A DNA stretch of 64,000 nucleotides from positions 186,001-250,000 of the forward strand of contig JACKEC010000018.1 in the NCBI GenBank assembly GCA_020633195.1, given 5' to 3'. Positions within the stretch are counted from its first letter, which is position 1; every line of letters begins with the position of its first letter. Source of the stretch: Sandaracinaceae bacterium (GTDB lineage Bacteria; Myxococcota_A; Polyangia; Polyangiales; Sandaracinaceae). The notes beneath the pieces were generated by a model. The model did no database searches. It had not been told where the DNA came from and saw only the letters and a program-made list of their open reading frames with translations. Below, piece after piece: positions 44,996-53,699 of this stretch. The translations under genes were made by a program, and so were the position numbers.

Positions 44996-46447
44996 TCATG
45001 GGCTCACTGCGTTCGGCCCGAGCGCGCTGTGCACGACGCGTGGTGGCGGCAGCGGGTAGCGGGCGAGCAGGAGGTTGAAGCGGTCCCAGGTCATGGCTCG
45101 CCGCTGCGATCGCCGCGAGAGCCACTTTCGCCAGACCCGCGCCACCTCGTACGCGAAGCGACTGAGGGCCTCCGAGTTCCCGGTGATGCCGTAGTACCCG
45201 TAGTGCCCTCGGAGCTTGTGCCCGAGCGCCTTCCATTGCTCGGCGATCGGGCGGTGTCGGTTCTTCCGACACCACTCGCGTACGGCCGCGAGCGCTCGCG
45301 TGAAGCGCGAGCGCATCGTGGTCTGCTGCACGAACCAGTTCCCCTTCCGGGAGCGAGCCCAGTGATGGTTGAAGCCGAGCAGCTCGAAGCTGCCCCGCTC
45401 CCCCTCCCCTCCACCCCCACCGGTTCGCGGTCTCGTGAACTTCACGAGGCGCGTCTTGTCGGGGTGCAGGGTGAGGCCGTACTTCCCGAATCGCTTCGGG
45501 AGGACGGCCATCACGCGCCGGGCGTCCGCTTCGAGCGCGAAGGCAAGGACGAAGTCGTCCGCGTACCGGACGAGCTGAGCGCGGCCTCGCAGCCGCGGCT
45601 TCACGTCCGTCTCGAACCACCGGTCGAGCACTTCGTGCAGGTACACGTTCGCCAGGAGCGGTGAGATCACTCCGCCTTGAGGTGTGCCGACCTCCGGGTG
45701 CGTCACCGCCCCCGCTTCCAGCACACCCGCCTTCAGCCACTTGTCGATCGCACGGCGGATCACGCCGTCCGTCACCCGCTTGTCGAGGAAGCTGCGCAGC
45801 GCACCGTGGTCGAGCGTGTCGAAGAAGCTTTGGATGTCGACTTCCAACACCCAACCGCCCCCGGTCGACATGACACCCTTCCACAGCGCGTCGAGCGCAT
45901 CATGGGCGTTCCGTCCCGGTCGGAAGCCGTACGAGCCCGGATGGAAATCCTGCTCGTAGATCGCTTCCAACAGCATCGCGACCGCACGCTGGAGGATCTT
46001 GTCCTCAAACGTCGGGACGCCGATCGGGCGCGTGCGCCCGTCGCCTTTCGGGATGTGCACTCGCCGCACCGGGGGGGCTCGGTACGCGCCCGTACGGAAG
46101 CGATCGCGAAGCGCCTCGAGGTTCCCCTCGAGGTTCCGCGCGTACTCCTCCGCCGACTGCCCGTCCACACCCACCGCCGCGTCCTTACGAGTGCGCCGGT
46201 ACGCTTCACGCAGCCACTCCACGTCGATCACGTGATGCAGCGACATGAAGGCCCGCTCGGGATGCTTCCTCGCGAGCTCCGCTACCCGTTCGAGTCTCGT
46301 CGAGATGCTCCCGGAGTTCAGTGACTCCGACATCGTTCCCTCGTTCGGTTCCATGAGCCGGACGCTCTTTCCCTCCGCCGGGTCCTCGTGGGGCGAGTTC
46401 CCCGGCATCGTCGGTACCGTTCGCGTCTCCGACTTCTCGCCATCCAT
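44996..46447 (-). CDS. ltrA: Group II intron reverse transcriptase/maturase
   Basis: 483 residues. Reverse transcriptase motifs are RPIGVPTFEDKILQ, GFRPGRNAHDAL, VDIQSFFDTLDH, GTPQGGVISPLLANVYL and the catalytic YADDFVLAF (about 297). The maturase (X) domain is C-terminal (LGHKLRGHYGYYGITGN, WLSRRSQ, WDRFNLLL). No HNH/En endonuclease follows, so mobility would use nicks or replication forks. It promotes intron splicing and reverse splicing into DNA. The start may be nearer residue 33 (MEPNEGTMS) or 40 (MSESLNS) than ATG 46447. Confidence 0.92.
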   Translation of the reverse strand: MDGEKSETRTVPTMPGNSPHEDPAEGKSVRLMEPNEGTMSESLNSGSISTRLERVAELARKHPERAFMSLHHVIDVEWLREAYRRTRKDAAVGVDGQSAEEYARNLEGNLEALRDRFRTGAYRAPPVRRVHIPKGDGRTRPIGVPTFEDKILQRAVAMLLEAIYEQDFHPGSYGFRPGRNAHDALDALWKGVMSTGGGWVLEVDIQSFFDTLDHGALRSFLDKRVTDGVIRRAIDKWLKAGVLEAGAVTHPEVGTPQGGVISPLLANVYLHEVLDRWFETDVKPRLRGRAQLVRYADDFVLAFALEADARRVMAVLPKRFGKYGLTLHPDKTRLVKFTRPRTGGGGGEGERGSFELLGFNHHWARSRKGNWFVQQTTMRSRFTRALAAVREWCRKNRHRPIAEQWKALGHKLRGHYGYYGITGNSEALSRFAYEVARVWRKWLSRRSQRRAMTWDRFNLLLARYPLPPPRVVHSALGPNAVSP

Positions 46448-46941
46448 CCCGCGGCGCTTCGTTTCCTTCGCCCCGCGGTGCCTCGTCTGCTCGCCATGGT
46501 TCGTGTTCCTGTCGGCTCCTGCGCGCGTGGCGTGCGCCGCGCTCAGGCCTCGGGCTTCGGGTGCGGCTTGCCCGGTTCCGCATCAGGACGAGGAGACGAC
46601 GAGATCTCCCAGGTTCCTGGGGCGCCTCCGCGCGCGTGCCCTGCTCTTCGACCCCGGTGGAGCCTCGGCGCCCATGATCCTCGGGTGCTCCGGCGCGGCC
46701 TTCCGCAGTCTGTACGGCGTCGGCCTCCACGCTTGCTCACTTTCGGGGCTCCATCACACGGCCCACATGCTCGCTGTCTACGCTTCGCGGCCGGCCTCAC
46801 GGACGGTCACGCAAGACTCGCTTCCGGCTGGTGATCAACCTCTACCGGGCGGCACGACTTCTCACCGCCAGGCGCCACAGGAGGTTTCAGCGATGTTTAC
46901 CCGTCCACCACATCCTCCTCCTCCAGGCTTGCCTGGCGCAC

Positions 46942-46967
46942 ACAGACCTCGAGACACCGAGCGCTCA
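46942..46967. repeat. Three-hairpin repeat, right part of interrupted copy
   Basis: ACAGACCTCGAGACACCGAG and GCGCTCA match the end of the intact copy (ACAGACCCTGAGCGCTCA) with a short insertion. It forms the 5' exon next to the intron on the minus strand and contains the stop codon (TCA, 46965-46967) of the following gene. Confidence 0.88.
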
Positions 46968-47504
46968 CCCGCGTCGGCGACGTCGCGCGAAGGCCAGCGC
47001 CACCGCGGCGAGCGCGAGCGCGGGGAGCCCGGGCTGCGGGCCGCGCGTGACACCGCAGCCGCCGTCGTCGGTCGCCGCCGGCTCGACGGGCGGGCTCGCG
47101 GCCTCGGGAGCCGGCTCGGGATCGGGCTCGGCGGGAGGGGGCGCGGGAGGCGTGGGCGGAGCCCCGACGCAGAACCGCCCGCGCTGACACTCGCCGCGCT
47201 CGCAGGTGTCCCCCGCGCCGCATGGTCCGTGCGAGGTCACGACGGTGGTGTTGCCGCGCCAGTGCTCGTGCGTGACGGTCTCCACGCAGAGCGCGGCGTC
47301 CCCGCAGGTGCGGCCCGCCGGCCGGTTGTGCGCCGCGGCGCAGTCGGCGTCCGACGTGCACGGGTCGGGCGCGCAGTTCGGCCCGTAGTGGCTCGTGCTC
47401 CCCTGAGCCCCCGAGGGGCAATCGGCGGGGGCCGGGCCGACCGCGTCGGCGAGCGCGGGGACGGGGAGGACGAGGACGAGGAGCACCAGGGCGAACGCGC
47501 GCAT
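46965..47504 (-). CDS. Secreted Cys-rich protein with MYXO-CTERM-like tail
   Basis: 179 residues. Signal peptide (LVLLVLVLPVPALA), a Cys-rich domain with spaced pairs (CTSDADCAAAHN, CERGECQRGRFC), a Pro/Glu/Ala linker and a C-terminal sorting-type tail (GLPALALAAVALAFARRRRR). It is a paralogue of the protein at 51815-52336 (same architecture and motifs such as CxSDxxC, LCVEAVT). It is exported and probably anchored or released through the tail; role unknown. Its stop lies in the repeat next to the intron. Confidence 0.82.
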   Translation of the reverse strand: MRAFALVLLVLVLPVPALADAVGPAPADCPSGAQGSTSHYGPNCAPDPCTSDADCAAAHNRPAGRTCGDAALCVETVTHEHWRGNTTVVTSHGPCGAGDTCERGECQRGRFCVGAPPTPPAPPPAEPDPEPAPEAASPPVEPAATDDGGCGVTRGPQPGLPALALAAVALAFARRRRRG

Positions 47505-47573
47505 GCCGCAAAGATACTAGGCGCCACGTTGGGGGTCGTGCTCGACGGCGCGGGCGGGCATCCTCGGGCTCGC

Positions 47574-48239
47574 GTGTCCCGGTTCATCGTCATCGAGGGC
47601 CTCATCGGCGTCGGCAAGACCTCGCTCTGCAAGCTCGTCCAGCAGGAGTGGGGCGCCGAGCTCGTCCTCGAGCCCGCCGACCACAACCCGTTCCTCGCCA
47701 GCTTCTACGCGGACCCGGTGCGCTACGGGTTCGCGACGCAGATGTTCTACCTCGCGAGCCGGTACGCGCAGCAGGTGTCCCTGCTGCAGGGCGACCTCTT
47801 CACCGACTTGATCGTGTCGGACTACATCTGGGAGAAGGATCGGATCTTCGCGGAGCAGACGCTGGCCGACGACGAGCTCGACCTCTACGAGCGCTTCATG
47901 GGCCTGCTCGCCGGTCGGGTGGCGGCGCCCGACTTCGTGCTGTTCCTCGACGCGCCCACGGACGTGATCATGGCCCGCATCGCGCGTCGGGCGATCTCGG
48001 CGGAGCAGCAGATCGCGCCTCGCTACCTCGACGAGCTCCGCGAGCGCTACTACGCGCTCTGGGACCGCTACGACGTGGCGCCCGTCTACGTCCTCGACAC
48101 GACGACGCGCAACTACGTCGACGACCCCGAGGACGCGGCGGCGATGCTTCGCATGCTCCGGGGCTGGCTCGACGGCGCCCCCGCCCCCGACGCCCCGCCG
48201 CGCTACGCCACGGGCTCGTCGCAGCTCGCGCTGTTCTGA
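47574..48239 (+). CDS. Deoxynucleoside kinase
   Basis: 221 residues. N-terminal P-loop VIEGLIGVGKTSL (about 5-17), then RYAQQVSLLQ (substrate-binding region), the DRY-like IVSDYIWEKDRIF and FVLFLDAPTDVIMARIARRA (LID/Arg region), all typical of the deoxyadenosine/deoxyguanosine kinase family. It phosphorylates deoxynucleosides using ATP in the salvage pathway. GTG 47574 gives a length typical for the family; GTG 47538 is an alternative. It is divergent from the secreted Cys-rich protein. Confidence 0.92.
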   Translation: MSRFIVIEGLIGVGKTSLCKLVQQEWGAELVLEPADHNPFLASFYADPVRYGFATQMFYLASRYAQQVSLLQGDLFTDLIVSDYIWEKDRIFAEQTLADDELDLYERFMGLLAGRVAAPDFVLFLDAPTDVIMARIARRAISAEQQIAPRYLDELRERYYALWDRYDVAPVYVLDTTTRNYVDDPEDAAAMLRMLRGWLDGAPAPDAPPRYATGSSQLALF

Positions 48240-48243
48240 GGGC

Positions 48244-48687
48244 TCAGGTCATCTTGCGGAGCGACACGGCGTTGATGCAGTAGCGCAGCCCGGTCGGCTT
48301 CGGCCCGTCCGGGAAGACGTGGCCGAGGTGCGCCTCGCAGACGTTGCAGAGGGTCTCGACCCGCTCCATCCCGTAGCTCCGGTCCATCACGTAGGCGACG
48401 ACCTCGGGGGTGAGCGGCTCACCGAACGACGGCCACCCCGTGCCCGAGTCGAACTTCGTCGCCGCGTCGAACAGGGGCGTGTCGCAGCACTTGCACGCGT
48501 AGCGCCCGGGCTCGAACACGGCGCACATCTCCGAGCTGAAGGCCCGCTCGGTGCCGTGCATCCGGGTCACGTGCAGCTCCTCCGGGGTGAGCAGCTCGCG
48601 CCACTCGGCCTCGGTCTTGCGCACCGTCCGCGGCGGCGGGTGGTTCCCCTCCGTCGCCAGCCGCCTCACCTCTTTCCAGTTCAACAT
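48244..48687 (-). CDS. msrB: Peptide methionine-(R)-S-oxide reductase
   Basis: 147 residues. MsrB family features are the two zinc-binding CxxC pairs (CKCC at about 70-73, CNVC at about 116-119), GTGWPSF and the catalytic Cys in RYCINAVSL (about 138). It repairs oxidised methionine (R isomer) in proteins, recycled by thioredoxin. It converges on the kinase gene with 4 bases between stops. Confidence 0.95.
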   Translation of the reverse strand: MLNWKEVRRLATEGNHPPPRTVRKTEAEWRELLTPEELHVTRMHGTERAFSSEMCAVFEPGRYACKCCDTPLFDAATKFDSGTGWPSFGEPLTPEVVAYVMDRSYGMERVETLCNVCEAHLGHVFPDGPKPTGLRYCINAVSLRKMT

Positions 48688-48718
48688 GCGTGGAGGGTAC
48701 GACGAGCGCGGCCGCTTG

Positions 48719-49171
48719 TTACTCGCGGCCGCTCGCGGCCCGACCGATCCGCCCGAGGTGGGTGTCGGCGAAGGCGGTCGCGTGCTTGAGGCCGTAGCCG
48801 AGCATCCTGTCGAAGCCGACGTGGCCCACCCAGATGAGCGCGACGAGCCAGAGGGTCGAGGCGCCGAGCGCGAGGCCGAGGCCGGCGAGGAGCGCGGGGC
48901 CGAGGTAGCTGTGGCCGGCGTTGTAGACGCCCGCGCCGATCCGCGGACCCGCCAGGTAGCCGAGCAGCGAGACGTCGGGCACCAGGAAGAGCGCCGCGAA
49001 CAGCACCCAGCCGCCCCCGAGGCTGGCGTAGGCCGCCGTCGCGGCGGCCAGGACGAGGGCGCCCTCGAGGCGGAGCAGCACGCGCGGTCCGCCGTCGACC
49101 CCCACGCGGTCGCGGGGCGCCCCTTCGGTCGAGGGCATCAGGGAGGTCAGGGTCTGGGCGATCGAGGTCAT
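48719..49171 (-). CDS. DUF4260 family membrane protein
   Basis: 150 residues with four hydrophobic helices and the DUF4260 core: LLRLEGALVLAAA, FLVPDVSLLGYL, GVYNAGHSYLGP and IWVGHVGFDRMLGYGLK. These small proteins are of unknown function. ATG 49171 follows GGAGAA at a good distance; an in-frame extension to 49207 is less likely. It is divergent from the LysR gene, a common regulator-target arrangement. Confidence 0.88.
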   Translation of the reverse strand: MTSIAQTLTSLMPSTEGAPRDRVGVDGGPRVLLRLEGALVLAAATAAYASLGGGWVLFAALFLVPDVSLLGYLAGPRIGAGVYNAGHSYLGPALLAGLGLALGASTLWLVALIWVGHVGFDRMLGYGLKHATAFADTHLGRIGRAASGRE

Positions 49172-49247
49172 CTTCGTTTCTCCTTCCGGGCCGCGTCCGG
49201 CGACCACGAAGAGAACTCTGGGCCGAGAAGGCGCTCATTACGATGGT

Positions 49248-49284
49248 ATGAATTCGTTCATCCGCTCATCATCTTCTTATGAGC
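49248..49284. promoter_or_regulatory. Two inverted repeats in lysR/DUF4260 divergent region
   Basis: ATGAATTCGTTCAT (49248-49261; ATGAA-N4-TTCAT) and GCTCATCATCTTCTTATGAGC arms at 49264-49269 and 49279-49284 lie in an unusually AT-rich stretch for this genome. The second overlaps the lysR ATG. They suit LysR-type operator sites controlling both genes; this is inference. Confidence 0.55.
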
Positions 49285-50196
49285 AAGGTCGAGGCCTCCT
49301 GGGAGCTCTACGGCACCTTCCTCGAGGTGATGCGAGGGGGGAGCCTGTCCGCCGCGGCGCGCGCGCTCGGCGTCTCGCAGCCCACCGTCCGAAACCGGAT
49401 CGAGGCGCTCGAGCAGGCGCTCGACGCGGTGCTGTTCACGCGCTCGCAGAACGGGCTCGTCCCCACCGAGGTCGCGCGGTCGATGCTCCCGCACGCCGAG
49501 GCGATGGCCGCGACGGCGCGCGCGCTGGCTCGGTCCGCGTCGGGCCCGACGCAGGCGGACCGGGGATCGGTCCGCCTCGCCGCGAGCGAGATCGTGGGCG
49601 GGGAGGTCCTGCCCGCGATGCTGACCCGGCTGCGCGACGCCCACCCCGGCATCCAGATCGAGCTGGTGCTCTCGAACGCGAACGAGGACCTGCTGCGCCG
49701 CGACGCCGACGTGGCCATCCGGATGGTCGCGCCGACGCAGGCGGCGCTGGTCGCGAAGCGCGTGGGTGACGTGGAGATCGGGCTCTACGCGAGCGACGCC
49801 TACCTCGCCGACCACCCGGCGCCGCGGAGCGTCGAAGATCTCGGCGAGCACGCGCTGGTCGGCGGGGATCGGGACCGCGGCGTGACGCAGCTGCTCGCCG
49901 CCTTCGGCCTCTCGACGAGCCCGCGGGACTTCGCGCTGCGGACCGACGATCACCTCGCGCAGCTCGCCGCGGTCCGCGCGGGGCTCGGCGTGGGCGTCTG
50001 CCAGGGGCCGCTCGCCGAGCGCCCGCCGAAGCTCACGCGGGTGCTCTCCGAGGTGAAGTTCCCGCTGCCCGTCTGGGTGGTGATGCACGAGGACCTGCGC
50101 GCGGTGCGGCGCGTGCGCACGGTCTTCGACCACCTCGTGGTCGAGCTCGACGCGTACCTGGGCGCGCGCCCGAGGCGACGGCGCCGGCCGCGCTGA
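49279..50196 (+). CDS. LysR-family transcriptional regulator
   Basis: 305 residues. The N-terminal winged helix-turn-helix (about 5-65) has FLEVMRGGSLSAAARALGVSQPTVRNRIE, and a periplasmic-binding-like effector domain spans 95-300. Family members bind a small molecule and activate or repress a divergent gene and themselves. The divergent neighbour is the DUF4260 protein, a probable target; the effector is unknown. The recognition helix segment lies at about residues 30-40. Confidence 0.92.
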   Translation: MSKVEASWELYGTFLEVMRGGSLSAAARALGVSQPTVRNRIEALEQALDAVLFTRSQNGLVPTEVARSMLPHAEAMAATARALARSASGPTQADRGSVRLAASEIVGGEVLPAMLTRLRDAHPGIQIELVLSNANEDLLRRDADVAIRMVAPTQAALVAKRVGDVEIGLYASDAYLADHPAPRSVEDLGEHALVGGDRDRGVTQLLAAFGLSTSPRDFALRTDDHLAQLAAVRAGLGVGVCQGPLAERPPKLTRVLSEVKFPLPVWVVMHEDLRAVRRVRTVFDHLVVELDAYLGARPRRRRRPR

Positions 50197-50244
50197 TCGA
50201 GGCCCTACGCTTGACTCGTCTGCCTGCCCGGGTATCGAGGGCGC

Positions 50245-51087
50245 ATGGATGGGAGCTGGCACCACGAGGTGTTTCGCGGCCAGGCGTCCTTCGGGCTGCG
50301 CGTGACCGAGGTCCTTCACGAGGCGCAGAGCGCGTTCCAGAGGATCGAGGTCCTCGACACCCCGATGCTCGGGACGGTCCTCGTGCTCGACGGGATCTTC
50401 CAGACGGCGGAGCGCGACGAGCGCTCCTACCACGAGATGATCGTGCACCCCGCCCTCTGCTCCGCGCCGTCGATCGAGCGCGTGCTCGTGATCGGTGGCG
50501 GGGACGGCGGAACCGCGCGCGAGGTGCTGCGCCACCCCGGCGTGAAGCGGTGCGTGATGATCGAGGTGGACCGGGAGGTCGTGGAGGTCTGCCAGCGCCA
50601 CCTGCCGACGCTCGGCGCGGGCGTGTGGGACGACCCGCGCCTCGATCTGCGCTTCGGCGACGGCGTCGCCTTCGTCGCCGAGACCACCGAGCGCTTCGAC
50701 GTCGTGATCCTCGACGGCAGCGATCCCGTCGGCCCCTCTCGAGGCCTCTTCGGCAAGCGCTTCTACGAGAACGTCCGACGCGTCCTCGGCGACACCGGCG
50801 TCTTCGCCCTCCAGAGCGAGTCACCCACCGTCGACGAGGCCCTGTTCTTCGACATCCAGGGCGCGCTGCGCGACGTCTTCGATCACGCCCGCCCCTACTT
50901 CGGCGCCGTGTACCTGTACTCGGCCGGGCTCTGGACGTGGACCCTGGCGAGCGCCGTCTCGCTGCCCGAGGGCCCGCGACCCGAGCGCCTCGCACCCATC
51001 GCGCCGGGTTGCGACTTCTACGACGCCGACGTCCACCGGGCGGCGTTCGTGGCCCCGCCCTTCGTGAGACGACGGCTGAAGAGCTGA
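50245..51087 (+). CDS. speE: Spermidine synthase
   Basis: 280 residues. Polyamine aminopropyltransferase features are WHHEVFRGQASFGLRV at the start, the gate EMIVHPALC, the decarboxylated-SAM-binding GGGDGGTAREVL (about 84-95), DVVILDGSDPVGPS (about 152-165) and LFGKRFYENV. It transfers an aminopropyl group to putrescine. A degenerate second copy of its 3' two-thirds lies at about 53700-54235. Palindromic repeats begin right after the stop. Confidence 0.95.
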   Translation: MDGSWHHEVFRGQASFGLRVTEVLHEAQSAFQRIEVLDTPMLGTVLVLDGIFQTAERDERSYHEMIVHPALCSAPSIERVLVIGGGDGGTAREVLRHPGVKRCVMIEVDREVVEVCQRHLPTLGAGVWDDPRLDLRFGDGVAFVAETTERFDVVILDGSDPVGPSRGLFGKRFYENVRRVLGDTGVFALQSESPTVDEALFFDIQGALRDVFDHARPYFGAVYLYSAGLWTWTLASAVSLPEGPRPERLAPIAPGCDFYDADVHRAAFVAPPFVRRRLKS

Positions 51088-51600
51088 CATCGCAGGGGGC
51101 GCGAGCTCAAGACGTCGAGCTGCGGGGACGGATCGAGCTTTTCAGACTTTCGCGTTGGGAGGGATGAGGGGCGTGGACTCCCCGAGCTGTCGTTTTCTCG
51201 CGCGCTTCGCGCGCGAGGCGGGACCCCGAGCTCTGGGGACGGATCGAACTTTTTGAACTTTCGCTGGGCGAGGATGAGGCGCGCCGACTCCGCGAGCTGT
51301 TGTTTTCTCGCGCGCTTCGCGCGCGAGGCGGGGGCTTCGCCCCCGATGCTGTGGGGCGGTCGGGACGCTGGCCACGTGCGGGCCCGTGGGAGTTCTGTCC
51401 CCCAGGGGGACCCCGGTCCCCCTCGCCGGCGCCTGCGGCGCCGTCTCACCCCCTCGGCCTCCGTCTCCGGCGCGTTGCGCCTACGACGGAGGGGCGGCGC
51501 TTCGCGCCGTCGGCGCGCGGCGCGCGCCGGTCGGCCGGACCGCGCTTCGCGCGGCCACGGCCTCCATGCGACTCGAACGGTGCGGAGGCGGGCGGGATGA
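51088..51600. repeat. Cluster of palindromic repeats, no gene
   Basis: A gene-free region of repeated palindromes. Two tandem modules contain GACTCC(G)CGAGCTGT followed by TTTTCTCGCGCGCTTCGCGCGCGAG (arms around a TTC loop). Further hairpins are GGGGGCTTCGCCCCC, GGCGCTTCGCGCC and GCGCGCTTCGCGCGG. The module GGGGACGGATCGAACTTTTTGAACTTTCGC occurs twice nearby. The same series recurs, reversed, at 52430-52605 and 55560-56230, and in part at 54340-54450 and 63809-63864. Transcribed hairpins may act as a terminator for speE. Confidence 0.88.
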
Positions 51601-51616
51601 GGAACCCGGCTAGCCC

Positions 51617-51755
<139 letters not shown>

Positions 51756-51814
51756 CGCCTGCCGACTCCGCGCGCCGTCGTGTTCTCGCTCCTCACGCCG
51801 TGCGATGCTCGGGC

Positions 51815-52336
51815 ATGCGCCGTCTCGTCCTCGCCCTCGCGCTGTGTTCGCTCGCTCCCGGGATCGCCTCGGCAGACGCGATCCCGGAGCAGCCGCCGTG
51901 TCCGTCCGGCGCTCGCCGGGTCATCAACGGGCACCAGGTCATCTACTGCGACCCGACCACCTGCACGGACGACTCGGGCTGCGAGGCGGGTGAGGTATGT
52001 CGTGAGGCGCCGCTCTGCGTGGAAGCGGTGACGCGAAGCGTGTCGCGCAGCTTCCCCCCGATGCCGGGCGACCCGATGCAGGAGGTCTCGTTCCGCGACG
52101 CGCGCGGGACGTGCGCACCCGGTGGATCCTGCCAAGGCCCCGCACAGTGCGAGGCTGGGCGCCGCTGCGTGCCGGCGGCCGAGCCCCCACGCGCGGCGGC
52201 GCCCGAGCCCGAGCCCGAGCCCACAACGACCTCCGACGACGATCCCGGGGGCGGCGGCTGCACCGTCTCCGTCACCGGCGCAACACCCACGCTGGGTTGG
52301 CTTCTTCTCGGGCTAATCGCAGTTCGGCGGCGCTGA
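51815..52336 (+). CDS. Secreted Cys-rich protein with MYXO-CTERM-like tail
   Basis: 173 residues. Signal peptide (LVLALALCSLAPGIASA), Cys-rich domain (CPSGARR, CDPTTCTDDSGCEAGEVC, LCVEAVTRS, CQGPAQCEAGRRC), a Pro/Glu/Ala/Thr linker and the tail TLGWLLLGLIAVRRR. It shares architecture and motifs with 46965-47504, so the two are paralogues. ATG 51815 is chosen; the frame is open to 51620 through the GTGCTC array, which would add 65 Val/Leu-rich residues. A broken copy lies at 54967-55473. Confidence 0.85.
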   Translation: MRRLVLALALCSLAPGIASADAIPEQPPCPSGARRVINGHQVIYCDPTTCTDDSGCEAGEVCREAPLCVEAVTRSVSRSFPPMPGDPMQEVSFRDARGTCAPGGSCQGPAQCEAGRRCVPAAEPPRAAAPEPEPEPTTTSDDDPGGGGCTVSVTGATPTLGWLLLGLIAVRRR

Positions 52337-52605
52337 GAGCTCGACAATGAACCGATCGCGCGCCAGCGCGACCAATCGGCCGCTACGGCGAGCCGGGTTG
52401 CTGACCCGGTCCGCCCCCCACCGTTCAACCCGCATGGAGGCCGTGGTCCGCGCGAAGCGCGGCCCGGCCGACCGGCGCGCTCCGCGCGCCGTCCGGCGCG
52501 AAGCGCCGCCCCTCCGTCGTAGGCGCGAAGCGCCGGAGACGGAGGCCGAGGGGGAGAGCCGGTGCCGTAGGCGCCGGCTCGGGGGACCGGGGTCCCCCTG
52601 TGCCA
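52337..52605. repeat. Long direct repeat, copy A
   Basis: From GAGCTCGACAATGAACCG to GGGGTCCCCCTG this 269-base block is, by reading, essentially identical to 55474-55740. It contains the same palindromes as 51088-51600 in reverse order. No convincing gene lies in it. Beyond it the copies diverge: copy A runs into IS21-like sequence (GTTCAGGGTCATGGGACC), copy B into more palindromes. Confidence 0.9.
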
Positions 52606-52819
52606 CCGTTCACCCTCATGGGACCACCCTGTGTTCAGGGTCATGGGACCAGGGCGAGGTGTTGCGACTGGCGGCGATCATGCCCCGTGGAGTCGCAGCT
52701 GTCGATCCGGTCGGAGGGTCCGCGTAGCCTGCCCGACGCCGCGGAGGGCACGCGTCAGCGGGCCCGACGCTTGTGCGGGCTTGGCCGTCGAATCGGCCGC
52801 CGCGGCGCTCTTGGCGACC
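52606..52819. other. Likely right end of IS21-like element, no gene
   Basis: A short stretch with two near-copies of CATGGGACCA and a run TGTGTTCAGGGTCATGGGACC, plausible terminal sequence of the IS21-family element whose istB remnant follows on the minus strand. No intact gene is seen. Confidence 0.4.
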
Positions 52820-53634
52820 GGCTGCGGGGGCGGCGGGTCCGCGTCGTTCACGCTGGGCTTGAGCCGGGGCCAGTAGCGACTCGCCCTCGACGACGACGCC
52901 GTCGTAGGCGGCATTGATGAAGCGGTCGACGCCTCTCTGGGCCTGCAGGACGTCGGCGAAGGCGCCGATCCACTCTGCGGTGTCGCGGTTCGAGGTGACG
53001 ATCGTGGCGGCGCGGCGCGGCGCGATCGACGAAGACGCTGGTAGACGTCGCGGCTCTCGTCGCGGTCCATCGGCTCGCCGGCGAAGTCGTCGATGATCAG
53101 CAGGTCCACCGTGCAGAGCTCGAGCATCACGACGTCGCGCGAGTTGTCGAAGCGGCGCTCTGGCGCAGCGCCTTGGAAGCATCTCGGCGCGGCGGAAGAG
53201 CACGCGGTAGCCGTTGCGGCGGCGACGTGTCGAGCGCGCGTTGGCGAGGAAGGTCTTGCCGACCCGACGTGGGCCGAGGACGACGACGTTCCGCGCCGCG
53301 CGACGAAGCGCAGGCGCGCGAGCTCGCTGAGGACGCGGCGGCGGCTCGTCTCCTTCGCCGTCTTGTCCCATCGCTCGAGGACCATGTCAGCGGGTCGCGC
53401 CCGCCGTCGGTCGCACGACGCGGGCCGCGGTGCTGTCGCGTCGCAGAGATCTCGTCGCTGAGCAGGAGCAGCAGCAGCTCGTCGAAGCTCATCGCCCCCA
53501 GCTGTTCGGCGAGCGCGAGCCGAGGCGCAGACGCGTTCAGGCGGATCGATGAGCTGACACGAGCTTGAGGCGGTCCTCGTGCTGCGCCAGCGCTGCTCCG
53601 CGCTTCGGCTCCGAGATGCGATGTCGCTCTTCAT
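52820..53634 (-). pseudogene. istB: Broken istB (IS21-family transposition helper ATPase)
   Basis: IstB-like ATPase in several frames. A start ATG 53634 has GGAGGAGGAGCG in front, so the original start survives. Fragments in order are FDELLLLLLSDEI, MVLERWDKTAKE, NVVVLGPRRVGKTFLANA (Walker A; the intact form is usually GxVGTGKT), ELCTVDLLIIDDFAGEPMDRDESRD (Walker B; the stretch is near 53080-53130), TIVTSNRDTAEWIGAFADVL and DRFINAAYDGVVVEGES. Successive fragments need frame changes, so the gene is dead or the sequence has indels. IstB normally assists IstA. Confidence 0.85.
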
Positions 53635-53699
53635 CGCTCCTCCTCCTGTCCATCACGCTTGCGCGTCTGCGAAGGCGGCGGTGGTGGTGCGTGCGAAGC

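Larger units (their letters stand above)
44918..46941 (-). mobile_element. Group II intron, complete
   Basis: A 2024-base retroelement on the minus strand. The 5' end is GTGCGCCAGGCAAGCC (the GUGYG consensus) at 46941. The ORF encodes a reverse transcriptase/maturase. Domain V is at 44956-44989, and domain VI at 44918-44955 has a bulged A seven bases from the 3' end (...GACCCGAC). Removing 44918-46941 joins TTTATCG to ACAGACC and recreates the repeat seen intact at 35080-35090 (TTGATCGACAGACC), so both ends are defined. It is probably functional: the ORF is open and the RNA domains look complete. Confidence 0.93.

Noticed and set aside
44996..46447. Retron or diversity-generating reverse transcriptase
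   Set aside because: The maturase domain, domain V downstream and the GUGYG 5' end identify a group II intron; no msr/msd or variable-repeat target is seen.
52616..53640. DnaA/IstB-like helper as a live gene
   Set aside because: Conserved blocks fall in different frames, so no intact ATPase can be made from the sequence as given.
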